From Zhengitettix transpicula (Eukaryota > Arthropoda > Insecta > Orthoptera > Tetrigidae): DNA of 64,000 nucleotides. Both the position numbers and the translations under genes were made by a program. Shown here piece after piece: positions 48,580 to 60,379 of this stretch (position 1 is the stretch's first letter; every line of letters begins with the position of its first letter). The notes under the pieces are model-generated. The model was not told the origin of the DNA, made no database searches, and saw only the letters and a list, made by a program, of their open reading frames with translations. The stretch lies in contig CM073593.1 in assembly GCA_037074705.1 (NCBI GenBank), positions 101,021,738 through 101,085,737 of the forward strand, given 5' to 3'.

Positions 48580-49285
48580 CGTTCGTTAATAATAAATTAC
48601 GAGCGCTTAATGGAGTCTTATGAGCTGTAAGTAAAGTTCCAGGGAAAGTTTTGTTTTATATTAAGTAGTTGTAATTTTTTATGTTATATAACATGTTGCG
48701 TATTTTAATTTTGTAGGTTTCTAAGTGAATCTATTTATGTACGGCCGTATATGTGTGTGTGTGTGTGCGTGTGTGTGTGTGTGTCTTTTAATCCCTGTAC
48801 TACAGCTGCCACCTGGCATATGCCGAATTTTAGTTTTACTTTTAAAAATAAATACAATACAGATATTTTAATAATTATTGTGCACATCCGTCGATAGTCC
48901 ACGATCGACTGTGAAATGGGTCCATCATCCACGTTTATGTAAATGAAATGTCAGATTATGAGTTACGGAACAAAAAAAAAACCGGCGGAAACGTCAATTT
49001 GTGACGAGTGTAATGTGTTAACCCCAACCCCCCCCCCATCCCCTCTCAGTCCCCATCATAGCAGACGTGATTTCGGGAAGTTGTCAATCACTAAAAAGAG
49101 AATATATATTTTTTTTTACAGGAATACGTGTTCATTATTTGATGAGGGCTTGACGAAAGCTCCCGGAGCCATGTGTGCATTAACACCTACATCAAAACAG
49201 TGTCTCATAAGGGCACATCATATAACTATTATTTTAATACAGTTTCTAAGGAAGTTTTTTTACATTTTTTTAGAGGAAATAAATC
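48580..49285. other. No gene; (GT)n at 48750-48785
   Basis: A GT-rich microsatellite and a C-run (49020-49040). The frame at 48943-49302 runs into the R1 poly(T) and has no domain I recognise. Confidence 0.45.
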
Positions 49286-49289
49286 AACG

Positions 49290-49582
49290 AATTTTTTTTT
49301 AGGGTAACAGGGGCTACAAGAGGGTAATCCACATGGTGACAACTCCCCTTTAATAGCATATGAAGGGATTTGAAATGGGAGATGCGGAAGAGTAGAGGAA
49401 GGTAGCCAAGGGTTAACTAGGAACCCCCTGGGCTGTAGTTTAAGGATGCTACCTGGCAATTCGCCTAAAAGTGGTGCAGGGAAAACCCTAGAAAAACCTG
49501 CATCAGGTAGATCGGGCGTTGGGTACTTGTCCCACGCCCTTCCGACAGCGGGAGAAGAGTTTGCTGTGCGGACGCAGCATTT
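49290..49582 (-). mobile_element. R1 fragment, type A
   Basis: Poly(T)-AGGGTAACAGGGGCTACAAG to GTGCGGACGCAGCATT. It is truncated there. Confidence 0.8.
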
Positions 49583-49584
49583 AT

Positions 49585-50205
49585 TGAAACATTTATAAAC
49601 ATATTCTGATTATTTACTAATGGCAGCAAGAGGATGATTCAAAGAGCTCAAGGAACACGCAAATCATTTTATTAGTTAATTATTAATGACCAGAAAACAA
49701 GATATAAAGAGATTTTTAACGTGACGATGTTTTAAAATTAATGACAGGAAAATACGAGCAAGTTAAATCTATTTAATAATTTTTGGATCAATTGTTAAGA
49801 GAAATAACACAATGGAGGCAGAAAGATAAACGAAACAAAACTACTTTATGCCAATAAATATTCATTTAAAAGTAATTTTTTAATAGCAAAAAAAATTGAA
49901 ATTTTATTGGAGTTCCATGTGGTCTGTTTTAATATATTTCAGTCAAACCTGGATTTTAAAAGGATATGATAAACCAAAAATTACTAATATTAGAAAGAAA
50001 GATATAGACCGACAAGACAATGAAGATTAATGACAAACCTGATGGAATAATTAAACGGAAAAGTTTCACCAACTTCATAAAATCTCAGGGGAAGAAAAGG
50101 AAGACGACACACTGGTTAATTTATTATAAATAAAACATACAATTTAACAACGTTTCGTCCTCAGTCTATGACTTTATCAGGTGTGAATTGGAGTAAATAA
50201 TTTCT
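49585..50205. other. AT-rich, gene-free; GAAACGTTGT element at right
   Basis: At 50190-50150 the minus strand reads CTGATAAAGTC...GAGGACGAAACGTTG, a hammerhead-like arrangement with a mutated box 1 (CTGATAA). Nothing else is recognised. Confidence 0.4.
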
Positions 50206-50209
50206 ATAC

Positions 50210-50436
50210 ACTTTTTTTTGAGTGTATAGGGTGATCCTCATAGTGGCAACTCCCCTCTTATAGCATAGGAAAGGGATTTGAAAGGGGGGATGCGGAAGGG
50301 TAGAGGAAGGTAGCCAAGGGTTAACTAGGGCCCCCTGGCTATAGTTTAAGGATCCTACCCGGCATTCGCCTAAAAGTAATGCAGGACAAACCCTATAAAT
50401 ACCTGCATCAGGTAGGTCGGGCATTGGCTACTTGTT
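50210..50436 (-). mobile_element. R1 fragment, type B
   Basis: Poly(T)-GAGTGTATAGGGTGATCC (type B) to the GGGCATTGGCTACTTG block. Confidence 0.8.
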
Positions 50437-50439
50437 TTT

Positions 50440-50580
50440 TCAACTCACTTGTGCGGTTGTGTCGCTCTTGGCTCTTTCGTCTTTTAGTTTGATTAGCGCC
50501 TGAAGAAAGGAACAAGGTTTATGCTGAAACGTTGTCACTTCTGTATTCGGCAAATTTCCTTCCTTTTTATTTTTCAAAAG
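50440..50580 (+). mobile_element. Penelope-type tail
   Basis: GTTGTGTCGCTCTTGGCTCT, then CGCCTGAAGAAAGGAACAAG, GAAACGTTGTCAC and a diverged ATTCGGCAAATTTCCTTCC segment. The order is as in 5815-5560 (minus). Confidence 0.65.
50500..50536 (+). ncRNA. Hammerhead-like core with GUC
   Basis: CTGAAGA (50500-50506), a weak stem II (AAGGAACAAGGTTTATGCT), GAAAC (50526-50530), then GTTGTC. GAAAC-GTT-GTC would give the minimal stem III and a favoured GUC triplet; stem II has decayed. Confidence 0.45.
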
Positions 50581-50584
50581 AGTA

Positions 50585-51265
50585 TTTTTTTTTTGGATAA
50601 AATTAATGTAATAGCGAATATTATTAATCCAACGACAACTTCATCTAAGTGGTTTCATTCAAGTTTATGAACACTGGAAGGACGAATTGAATCGTTACGT
50701 AAACCTCAGAGTAAACTCAACGTAACAACTGTTTTTTTTATTTCATTACGGAAAAGCTAATTTTCGCTTCGGCATCGAATAGCGTCAAAAACCCGTTGAA
50801 ATTAATAATCGCAGTATTTGTCCGAAGGGAGAAGCTTATTACCCCAGGGACCTGGTATGTAATTAACGAAATTAAAACCATCTGCTCTCTGCAGTAAAAA
50901 AAAAATCCAACTCCCTACAGTTTATGTTACGTATGCATTATAAAGTCAATGGTTTCGGTGTGGCGATTGCGGCAAATTTATATTCTCTCTGGTCCCCTTT
51001 TATCGTACCGCAGATGAGAGCGTTCGCATGTAGATACTTATTTGTCTTGTTCAAATGGACGACACCAGCCAGCATGAGGAGACGCCCGCAACCCCTGTTG
51101 GTTATTTACAACAGCAGCGTTTACGATTCTCGCGGCCTCAATTGAATTGCACACAAATGCACGGGGGAAAACTTGTAAAAGTAACGAAACCCTTTAATTC
51201 ATTTACGTAATGAAATTCACTCCTTCATACGGAAATTGATCTTTCAATATAGACAGATAACTATA
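50585..51265. other. No supportable gene
   Basis: The frame at 50924-51145 (73 codons) lies in mixed-composition DNA and has no motif I recognise. Confidence 0.4.
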
Positions 51266-51269
51266 CAAT

Positions 51270-51751
51270 ATTTTTTTCTTGGCTAACAGGCTACATGAGG
51301 GTAATCTACGTGGTGGCAACTACCCTTTAATAGCATAGGAAGGGATTTAAAAGGGGGGATGCGGAAGAGTAGAGGAAGGTAGCCAAGGGTTAACTAGGAC
51401 CCCCGGGCGATAGTTTAAGGATCCTACCTGGCATTCGCCTAAAAGCGATTCAGGACAAACCCAAGAAAACCTGCATCAGGTGGGTCGGGCATTGGGTACT
51501 TGTCCCACGCCCTTTCCTGGTTGGCGGGAGAGGGGTTCACTGTGGGGACGCAGGATCCCCTTCTCCGTGGTTCGACCAGTTAAGAGGCAGATGACCGACT
51601 ATACCAATGGGAACAGGGAACAACTATTACCTTATTTCCAGAGACTGTGACCCTCGGAACATGCCGGAGAGAGGAGTAGGCATTCACAATGTTTGCCCCC
51701 TTCCTTCTCTCCAGAAAGGTTTTGCCTTGCGAGAGAACATCCTCCGACAGT
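51270..51751 (-). mobile_element. R1 copy, type A, nearly complete
   Basis: From a decayed poly(T) and TGGCTAACAGGCTACATGAG to TTGCGAGAGAACATCC. The CAGGCCGAGGTGCCTCGG block is deleted near 51662. A second R1 follows after about 17 bases. Confidence 0.8.
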
Positions 51752-51767
51752 ATAACTCTATAATATT

Positions 51768-52330
51768 TCTTTTTGTGAAGTGTAGACACGCTATGTATAG
51801 GGTAATCCACATAGTGGCAAGTCTTCTCTTATAGCATACGAAAGCGATTTGAAAGGGGGGAATCGGAAGGGTGGAGCAAGGTAGCCAAGGGTTAACTCGG
51901 GCCCCCGGACTATAGTTTAAGGATCCTACCCGGAATTCGCCTAAAGAAATGCAGGGAAAACCCTAAAAAAACCTGCATCAGGTAGGTCGGGCATTGGCTA
52001 CTTGTCCCACGCCTTTCCGATAGCGGGAGAGGAGTTTGCTGTGGGGACGCAGCATTCCCTTCTCCGTACCTCGACCAATTTAGGAGGCAGCCGGCCGATT
52101 GTTCCAATGGGAAGAACGAACAACTCTTACCGTATGCCCAAGGTCTGTGACCCCGGAACATCCACCTCTCAGAACAGGCCGAGGTGCCTCGGCTTGTGGG
52201 AACCTTAGTTAAAAAACGGAGAGGAAAAGGCATACCCAAAGGTAGCTCCTTCGTATCTCTCCTATAAGGTTCTGCCTGTGAGAGAATATCCCTCGCAGCT
52301 ATTGCCTGCGACAGAATAGCCCTCGCAGAC
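51768..52330 (-). mobile_element. R1, near full length, type B tail
   Basis: Tail GAAGTGTAGACACGCTATGT (type B), whole body, and both head hairpins (GAGAGAATATCCCTCGCAG and GCGACAGAATAGCCCTCGCA). It shows that the A and B tails share one body and head. Confidence 0.85.
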
Positions 52331-52348
52331 GATGACGTAACTGTCAGT

Positions 52349-52644
52349 TATTTTTTTTAGGGCAACAAGCTACATGAGGGTGATCCACATTGAGCAACTC
52401 CCCTTTAATAGCATAGAAAGGGATGCGGAAGGGTAGAGGAAGGTAGCCAAGGGTTAACTAGGGCCCCTGGTCTATAATTTAATGATCTTACCCTGCATTC
52501 GCCTAAAGAAATGTAGGGAAAACCCTAGAAAAACCTGCATCGGGTAGGTCGGGCATTGGGTACTTGTCCCACGCCCTTCCGATAGCGGGAGAGGAGTTTG
52601 CTGTGGGGACGCAGCATTCCCTTCTCCGTGCCTCGACCAGTTTC
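52349..52644 (-). mobile_element. R1 fragment, type A
   Basis: Poly(T)-AGGGCAACAAGCTACATGAG to CCTCGACCAGTTT; the head half is missing. The GATTTGAAAGGGGG segment is deleted near 52425. Confidence 0.85.
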
Positions 52645-52649
52645 AACGA

Positions 52650-54085
52650 TTACGTATTAAATATAAAAAAAGACGAATAACAGCTGCCAGACGGTTTCGT
52701 AATTCCGCCACCACTCTTTAGGACTCGGAGACCACAATTGCGATAGAATCCAAGCGGGCCACAAAATAAAGTGTTATTTAATATCGTGGATCGCCTGGAT
52801 GACAGTTATCTTTGTTGAACTTATATTTCATTCTATTAAATTATAATTAATATTGTTAGATTAAGAGAAAACCTTTGTATAAAAAGGGTTGTTTGCGTAA
52901 TGACATCGATGGCGAAAAAAGTATTTATACAACTCTGATCTGCAGAGAGTTTAATATAATTTTATTCGTAAGACCCGTGCTGATATTTTATCTACATAAT
53001 TATTTTCCTCGTATTTAAAATCTAAGTCTGTAACGTTTATACTTTAACTATACAATTCAATATATTAAGTGTATTATTTCTAATAAAATTTCCTTAATGT
53101 TAAGGATAATAGAAAATACAACTTTAGCACTTGTAACGCCTATAACTAAAACCTAACTTATAATTACTGCAGATGTACAATCCGACGCGTATATTTTTTT
53201 AAAAAAGAAATAATTAACGAAGTGTGTTTACAAAACAGGAAAAAAGAAAACTTCGTAATAAATAAAAGGGGTAGATGTGTTGAGGTCTTCTGGGATAATT
53301 CTGTTAGAAGGCGCTCCTCCGTAAACGGACTTAATCATTCGTTTGAGGTTTCTGTCCCAGCGGTTGGTACACCTGCTTTAACGCTCCTCAAAAGCTCGTT
53401 CTTCCGCAAATCTTGTAATGCCCCTCATTATTTCTGATTATTATTTACCCGTATACTCGTTGAAAAACAGGAAAATATTGATTGGAACTTAAAAATAAAT
53501 ATAAATAATCTTCAGGAACAGATTTTTTTCCTAATTTAACTTATTTTCAATACAGTTTGAGTTATTCTTGTAAATAATACACATTAAATATTCTGAAACC
53601 GAAGTAGATTTATGTTAAGGGGAATTAATACAACGTTAAATATTTATAAAGGGGCGTCACTAATTAATTGTCTCCAATAACTGAAAAAGGATTCATATTT
53701 ATATGTATATGCCTGGAATGTTCTCACATTGTATCGAAACGTCATAAACATATCACGATGTAATGGTTTAACTGACAGTATTAATGCCAACAATGTATTT
53801 CTCGATTATAAATACTAGTTAATTGTTAATAAATAATCAAATATATTGTATATAATATATAATGTAACGTAAGTTATATTTATCAAATATGTAATGTCAT
53901 AATAATATTTTTGTCCTAGGATCCAATGTTAATTAATTTTTACAGTTGGTGCAATTTTTTACCATTATTAAATACCATATAAATTAATCCAAGTCATTTG
54001 TTATTATTTCACATGAAAATAAATAAAATAAACTGTTCGTTTATGTCAGTATTTGTGTGTGTGTTAATGGTGCGGGAGGAGGGGG
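52650..54085. other. AT-rich, gene-free
   Basis: The frame at 53222-53437 has no domain I recognise. No repeat match was noticed. Confidence 0.45.
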
Positions 54086-54089
54086 TGAC

Positions 54090-54851
54090 AATTTTAAAAT
54101 ATGCTCAGAAGTCAAATAAATACTTTTCTTTGGGATCAATGAGATTGATAGTGTTTCTCCCGATGTTGTTTGTTTATACTTTTAACCCCCTTCGTACTTA
54201 GGTTGGGATCAGTGGCGTTACGCGAAAACAATCAAGATTGGAGTCAAATCCGAGGATATGGATGTCGCCGAGTGGAATTATAAAAATCAAGCTGCCTTTT
54301 AACTCATAGGCGCTGGGGTGGAAAACATTTTCAAATATGTTAAACGGCCGATATTTTCACCGTATAAATATTTTTCGAGGTTATTTCCAATGGTATTTCT
54401 GCCTATATTTTTTGGGGGTAGAATTTCAATCCCTTTCGGCGTAGGAAGGGGCGTAACATAAAAATAAAGCAAAAACGACTGAGGTTAGAGTCAAATCTGG
54501 AATTATGGATGTCGCTGAGTTTAATTATGACATTCAAATTGCCGTTTATCGTCTCGGGTCGGGGTTGGACTGGGTTGGAAAATTTTCAAACATGGTAAAA
54601 CGGCCAGTACTGTCGTCAAAATAATTTTTTTTGGGGGGGGGGGGGGGGCGGGGGGGGGGCGGAAGCGGGGGGTCAAATAGATAGATAGCGTATCTACAGG
54701 TATTTTTGTGTAGAATATTGGAATTGAGAAACGATAGGGATGGGCGTTACATATGTATAACGCAAAAAAAACTAGTTTGGAGTCAAATCCGGGGTTATGG
54801 ATGTCGCTTAGTTTAATAACGACAACCCGGGCAACGCCGACATGTTGCTAG
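54090..54851 (+). mobile_element. Helitron-type element made of tandem units
   Basis: It ends CCGGGCAACGCCGACATGTTG-like sequence then CTAG|T at 54851. GAGTCAAAT followed by TATGGATGTCGC recurs at 54241, 54488 and 54780, giving units of about 247 and 292 bases; the last is lengthened by a G-run at 54633-54661. Each unit also has ATTGATAG and TTTCAA.CCCTTTCG-type landmarks, as in Hel1. The 5' end is not clear. Confidence 0.7.
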
Positions 54852-54854
54852 TCA

Positions 54855-55790
54855 ACGAATAAAAATGTCTTTAGTTCAGTTCAGTTATTATTCACACTAG
54901 TATAGCATTTATTAAATAAAGATGACTGCGAAATGGGTTCTTATATTAACAGAGTTTTCCCTTCCTATTAAGTAAAATCCTTATTTATAACTTAAATTTT
55001 TATTAACGTTAGGATTTGATTAAAAAGTTAGTGAGTTTATGAAAGTAACGTTACGATTGCTGGAATTTAAAATATTTATTATAAAAGTCTTAAAGTTGCG
55101 TCATCTTCAGGTATTTATCTTGAGGTAAATATCACTATATATATACGTCACACATCTTCAACACGCAATTTAATGAATATTTTATTATCCAGCGACGTGC
55201 AGTTTTTCTTGTTGACGTACGTCTGTCTTCCGGGGATGATTTTTATAAAAGAAAAAAAGTTGTTCAAACTTATTTTTTTGGTTTCTCATTTAATCTGTGC
55301 AAAAAAAATAAATAAAAATAACCCCGAGGCCTTTTCACTTTTCACAGGGCTGAGAAAAAAATACACCTCACCTCGCATCCTTTTCAATATTCTAGTTGGA
55401 CGAGTTAAATTTAAATATGTATTCACGCACACACAACTAAATGGAAGCACATTACGAATAATTTATGGCAGCTCTGAGGATGTTAAACTTCCTTTCGCGG
55501 TGGGAAAATTTCCACCGAGGCTCTTGGGAACAACCCTCCTTTTTTTTGTTGTTGCTGGCTTTTAGATTTCCAAGATGTTTTTTTTTCAGTCGGACGTCGA
55601 TACAGAACAAGTTTTAAAGTCGTTTTTTTAATTTCAATAAATATTTGTGAACAATTAGCCCTATATTAGTTTTTTACGAATTGGAATTTATAAATTATAA
55701 ATATGTTCAAGAGAATATTATAACATCCATATTTTCTATTATTTTATCGCTAGAATTCGCTTTATAAATGTCGACTGTTATATTTTATAA
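54855..55790. other. No supportable gene
   Basis: The longest frame in the area (55173-55565, 130 codons) starts hydrophobic and has poly-Lys/Asn stretches, but no domain I recognise, no partner exon and no match to the transposons here. Treat it as chance unless expression supports it. Confidence 0.35.
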
Positions 55791-55794
55791 TAAA

Positions 55795-56310
55795 GTAGCG
55801 TTGTCCGGGTTATCATAATTAATCTCAGCGACATCCATCACCCCCGGATTTTTCTACAGTATCTGTTGACTTTATGTCACTACTATGTAACGTCCTTCCA
55901 ACCCTATTCTTAAAGATATCCCCTCTCAAGTCGAAAGGGGTTGAAATTATACTAAAAAATTGTCTTTCGACAAAACTATCCGCCGAATTAACACATTTAA
56001 AAATTTTCAACAACAGTTCATGGCTGTCCCTGGGGTTAAGCGGCAAGTTGAATATAATAATTAAACTCGGTGACGTCCATAACCCCGGATTAGACTCTAA
56101 TCTCGCTCGTTTTCGCGCCATTGATGTGTAACGTCCATCCACCCCCACCCCTAGTAGTCCTCCCCTCCAATACCAAAAGGGGTAGAAAGTTATACACAAA
56201 AGACCTGTAAAATATTTTTTGGGTGTAAATATCAGCCGTTTTAGCAAGTTTGAAAATTTCTAACCCCGCTCCTGGGGGGAGAGGGGGTGGTAATTGTGTG
56301 TTACCCGCAC
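55795..56310 (-). mobile_element. Helitron-type remnant with two units
   Basis: The minus strand carries AATCCGGGGTTATGGACGTC (about 56095-56070) and AATCCGGGGGTGATGGATGTC (about 55850), about 240 bases apart, and ends with GATAACCCGGACAAC. The terminal CTAG has decayed to CTAC. The minus frame at 55825-56247 (140 codons) is a by-product. Confidence 0.6.
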
Positions 56311-56314
56311 AAGT

Positions 56315-57605
56315 ATTTGTTTCTGGTGTGAAAAAAACTCGTGACCAAAATTTCTTTTAAATTTTCCCTTACAGTATATTTTTATTTATTTAATTAAATA
56401 CTTGTATAACTTTCTCTGCAACTATATTTCTTATAAGACTACTAAATTTACTTATTATTGAGTTTATCTAGTTGTTTTTTTTTCCTTTTGGTCTGTTTCA
56501 GTAATTTCCGATTATCTTAATCATGTATAAAGAAAAAAAAAGTTATAATTTTTCAGGTTTCTTTTTTACTCTTATTTATATATTATTTAATATCAGTAAT
56601 TGTTAATGTGACACTTAGTTTGTCTCTGAAAACATTTTTTTTTCATTAATAAGAAACTTTAACGTTTTATAAATAATTATCTGTGTATTTCGTTTTATTA
56701 CAGTGTATAAATTGTCCAATCATTACATATTACTTGCTTATGACGTATCCTATTTACTTGTTTGAATTTTTTATTTCCTCTATTCTATTTCAGTTTTTAT
56801 GTAAAAAGAACGTGTTCCTAATCTTATTCCCCGCTAGTAAAAGTAGACAGTGGTAATTTAGCGTATACTGAATTTAGTTAACCATAAATTTATACTTTTT
56901 CTGTATATAAAGTTATTGAAGAGTGAGTCGTACGTTCTGTCGTAAGATCCACTTTATATTAAATTATTATGTACACATGGGCATTATTACTTTTTTTTAA
57001 TAAATACCTAAATGGCCTTTTTTAATTAATAACTCTCTTAATCTTCGTAATAAATGCTGAAAAGCCAAGTAATATTCACAGGTTTTTTATTATTTGCTTT
57101 TAACCTGTTAGATCAAACCTCGGAAAAATATTTCCCACAATTTTTTAAAAAAAGTCTTTTAAGTTAATTAAACCTATTTGTAACTTACAGAATCGCTGTC
57201 CGTTTTTTTGTAAAAATTTCAACAAACCCTTCATTTTCCCTTAGACGTGTTTTAATAACCCGCTTTACATGGGGTTGCTTGTGAATAAAATTTAATATCT
57301 GGAACGTCGAAATGAAAGTATTTCAGAATCCGAATTCAACGGAACATCTCAAAAGAAATTTTTTTACAGATATTTATGAAACATGGAAAATTAATTCTGT
57401 AAAAAACTATTCCACATGTTGAATAAAACATATTTTTTGGGGGAGTGGGGTTTCCAACCGAAAATTAAGAAATTAGATTAAAATTTTACAATTATATAAC
57501 CCCCAAGTAATTTTTAATCTTACCACAAACAAATCAAAATTTTTCACCCTATCATTCACGGGAGAGAATTAATATTACTTAGTATAAAGTTCTGTTAAAT
57601 GATTG
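56315..57605. other. AT-rich, gene-free
   Basis: Long T-rich tracts; nothing recognised apart from GACGTATCCTATTTACTTG at 56750, a short match to R4-related sequence near 34310. Confidence 0.5.
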
Positions 57606-57607
57606 TA

Positions 57608-57680
57608 TCCTTTCCTATGCTATTGAAGGGGAGTTGCCCAACGTGGATTACCCTCATGTAGCCTGTTACACTAAAAAAAA
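57608..57680 (+). mobile_element. R1 tail scrap, type A
   Basis: TTTCCTATGCTATTGAAGGG to CATGTAGCCTGTTACACT plus A9. Its poly(A) is directly followed by the target duplication of the next R1. Confidence 0.85.
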
Positions 57681-57692
57681 ATGTATCCTTGA

Positions 57693-58228
57693 CAACTTGA
57701 AGGCCTGCGAGGGCTATTCTCTCGCAGGTAGAATCTTGTAGGAGAGACACGAATGGGCTACCTTAGGGGATGCCTTTTCCTTTCCGTTTATGAACTAAGG
57801 TACCCACAAGCCGAGGCTCCTCGGCCTTTTCTGAGAGGTGTATGTTCCGGGGTTACAGACCTTGGGCATACGGTAAGAGTTCTCCACTATTCCCATTGGA
57901 ATAGTCGGCCAGCTGCCTCCGAAACTGGTCGAGGCACGGAGAAGGGAATGCTGCGTCCCCACAGCAAACTCCTCTCCCGCTATCGGAAGGGCGTGGGACA
58001 AGTACCTAATGCCCGACCTACCTGATGCAGGTTTTTCTAGGGTTTTCCCTGCATTCTTTTAGGCGAATGCCGGGTAGGATCCTAAACATATAGCCCGGGG
58101 GCCCCTAGTTAACCCTTGGCTACCTTCCTCTACCCTTCCGCATCCGCCCCTTTAAGATCTCTTCCTATGCTATTAAAGAAGAGTTGCCCAATTTGGATTA
58201 CCCTCATGTAGCCTGTTGCCCTAAAAAA
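57693..58228 (+). mobile_element. R1 retroposon, reference copy with target duplication
   Basis: A 536-bp insertion bracketed by ATGTATCCTTGA at 57681-57692 and 58229-58240, ending in A7. Order: head with CCTGCGAGGGCTATTCTCTC-GCAGG (a hairpin), GTAGGAGAGA, GAACTAAGG.ACCCACAAGCC, TGTATGTTCCGGGG, GGCATACGGTAAGAG, CCATTGGAATAGTCGGCCAG, CGTGGGACAAGTACC, GATGCAGGTTTTTCTAGGG, CGGGTAGGATCC, TAGTTAACCCTTGGCTACC, CTATTAAAG, CCCTCATGTAGCCTGTTGCC. Poly(A), variable 5' truncation in other copies and target duplications show L1-type target-primed retrotransposition. No frame is conserved as protein, and I see no convincing pol III boxes. It may be a SINE-like element or the untranslated end of a LINE. Confidence 0.9.
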
Positions 58229-58535
58229 ATGTATCCTTGATATTTTTTAGGTCATAATTTCTTCTTGACAATAAGATTGATTTGATACATATTAAAAAAA
58301 AACCTGAGCTTTAAGACTTGTGGAACAATATTTAAATGTTCGAAAATAAAATTTTCAATTAAGAAATATTCATTTCTGAAGTAGAAAAATAAAATAAAGT
58401 ATGTTTTTATAGTCTTTGATCAATCGAAAAACTAAAACAGGCATTTCACACGAAAATATTTATTAGGGTCTCTAATGGGCCATCTGTTGTGCGAATACGC
58501 TTCCTCAGATGCCGCGTAGGCGAAATAAATCATAG

Positions 58536-58654
58536 TACACATGATTATATCTGAATGAACAATGTACTTCTCTATGACAACAAAATAGAATAAATAACGA
58601 ATGACTACGTTTTAATGAATAAAAAATATCAGCCTCGTTAAAAAACAGACCATT
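58536..58654 (+). repeat. 119-bp direct repeat, copy 1
   Basis: TACACATGATTATATCTGAA to AAAAAACAGACCATT, about 96% identical by eye to 59617-59735, about 1.1 kb away. Non-coding. Confidence 0.9.
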
Positions 58655-59616
58655 TTTTATGCTAAGGAATTTTTTAAAAAATTATGATTATTATGTAATT
58701 CTATTAAGTAAATTGATATTAATTTCATCATTGCGTCGTATTCTGCATACCGTAACGCTTAATCAGTAAAATTCGTATCAAAATTACCGTGAAACGCGAA
58801 ACCCCCGAGGTAATTTGATGTTCCAAACAAAATAACAGTTGACGTACTTAACAGTGAAATCCGAAGTTTCTGACCCCTTTGTGCTGTAATTATGACCAAT
58901 TTTTGGGGGGTTAATAGTAGACCTAACACTGACAGGGAAGAATCGACGCAGAACTAAAAAAAGTTGGCCAGTTGGCCATAGCACTCGTGTACTCTCAGAC
59001 CGTCAAACCTCATGGGGATGATCGGAAATTTACGAATGTTTATTGGTGTATTTGAATTTCAGAGAGAATACAATAAGTTCACAAGGAGTAAAGCTTCAAT
59101 GATGTACGAAGAGTTACATTGTTTTGAACCTCGTATATCTAATTAGTTAATGACGTAATTTATGGTTAATATTAAATACGTACATTTTAAAAAGCAAAGT
59201 GATTTTTTATCATTAAAATATTTATTTATTTATTACGGAATTTCGGCCATTTTAATTTAATAAAATTGTATACATTAAAAAAATAATTATTACACAATTA
59301 TTCATAAATTAAAATATTACCATTAAGCAAAATTAATAATTAAGAAAATTTTAAAGTACATAAATCAGTATCAAGAGCACTAACCAAATTTGATTTTCTT
59401 ATTACGGTGGGGTTTTAAAGGATAATTTGCTCTAAAATGCTTTACCACAAACATATATTTCAATCTATAGGTTCTAGAAGGAACTCTATAATTAATATCA
59501 TCAAATAAATCAATATTACAAAGAATTGCAGACTGTGATTAGTTGATGCTAAGTACCACGTTGAGGTGAAGTACCAAGATTACAATTTATTCATAATTAT
59601 TTAAATTTATTTATAA

Positions 59617-59735
59617 TACACATGATTATATCTGAATGGACAATGTACTTCTGTATGACAACAAAATACAGTAAATAACGAATGACTACGTTTTAATGAA
59701 TAAAAAATATCAGCCTCGTTAAAAAACAGACCATT
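59617..59735 (+). repeat. 119-bp direct repeat, copy 2
   Basis: Second copy, same orientation, in AT-rich DNA. The flanks do not match beyond the borders. Confidence 0.9.
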
Positions 59736-59949
59736 AATAATTATTTAAATTTATTAATAATTATTTTCAAAAAATTTATTTACAGAGGAAAATTTTTTCT
59801 CACTTTAAATGAAACTGGAGTGCTTCTTATATCTGTAATGTGAACCGGAAGTTTTCTAAAAAAAATTATATTTCGCTATATTAAACTCATTTTAAAAAAA
59901 ACTGTTACATAAAATTATGTTCTTCTTGGTTTTTTTAAGGGTAACAAAA

Positions 59950-60372
59950 GAATTTTAGGAGTTCCGCAGAATTCAAGATCGAGGCTAGTGTACGACCTTC
60001 CTAATAGAGGATCTAAGATGCGAGCTCATACTACCAGCTGGTTCCAGCTTCAGACAGCTTTTTCAGGATCTGTATGAGAGGGAACGGAACATACCGGAGG
60101 ACTTCTATGCAACATCTGCTATGCAGGACAGGACATGGATGGAAGCTAACCATGAACTACGCCACACGAAGACGAGACTGGTGATCCATGGCTTTCACCA
60201 TAAAGTGTCCTGCAACAAAGTATTTCATGAACCACAAGACGAGTGTGTGTGTGTGTGAGTTGTGTTTAGAAGCCTGTGAGAGATATCATATTGTAACATG
60301 TAGGAATAGACGTAAATCTATCGTAGCTTACAGCAAGGAAAGGTTGTAATGTGGCATGTGTGCGCTTCCAAT
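59950..60372 (+). pseudogene. LINE 3' end: ORF2 C-terminus with CCHC knuckle (copy 3)
   Basis: This is the plus-strand counterpart of 47722-47287: AATGCAAGATCGAGG-like start, MQDRTWMEANHELRHTKT, CERYHIVTCRNRRKS, and the SKERL stop near 60348. A (GT)n expansion at 60243-60258 shifts the frame just before the knuckle. It retains CAACAAAGTATTTCATGAACC, lost from copy 2. Confidence 0.7.
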
Positions 60373-60379
60373 ATATTAT

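Noticed and set aside
55825..56247. A 140-codon minus-strand protein gene
   Set aside because: It spans a Helitron remnant with repeated units; the frame is not preserved in sister elements.
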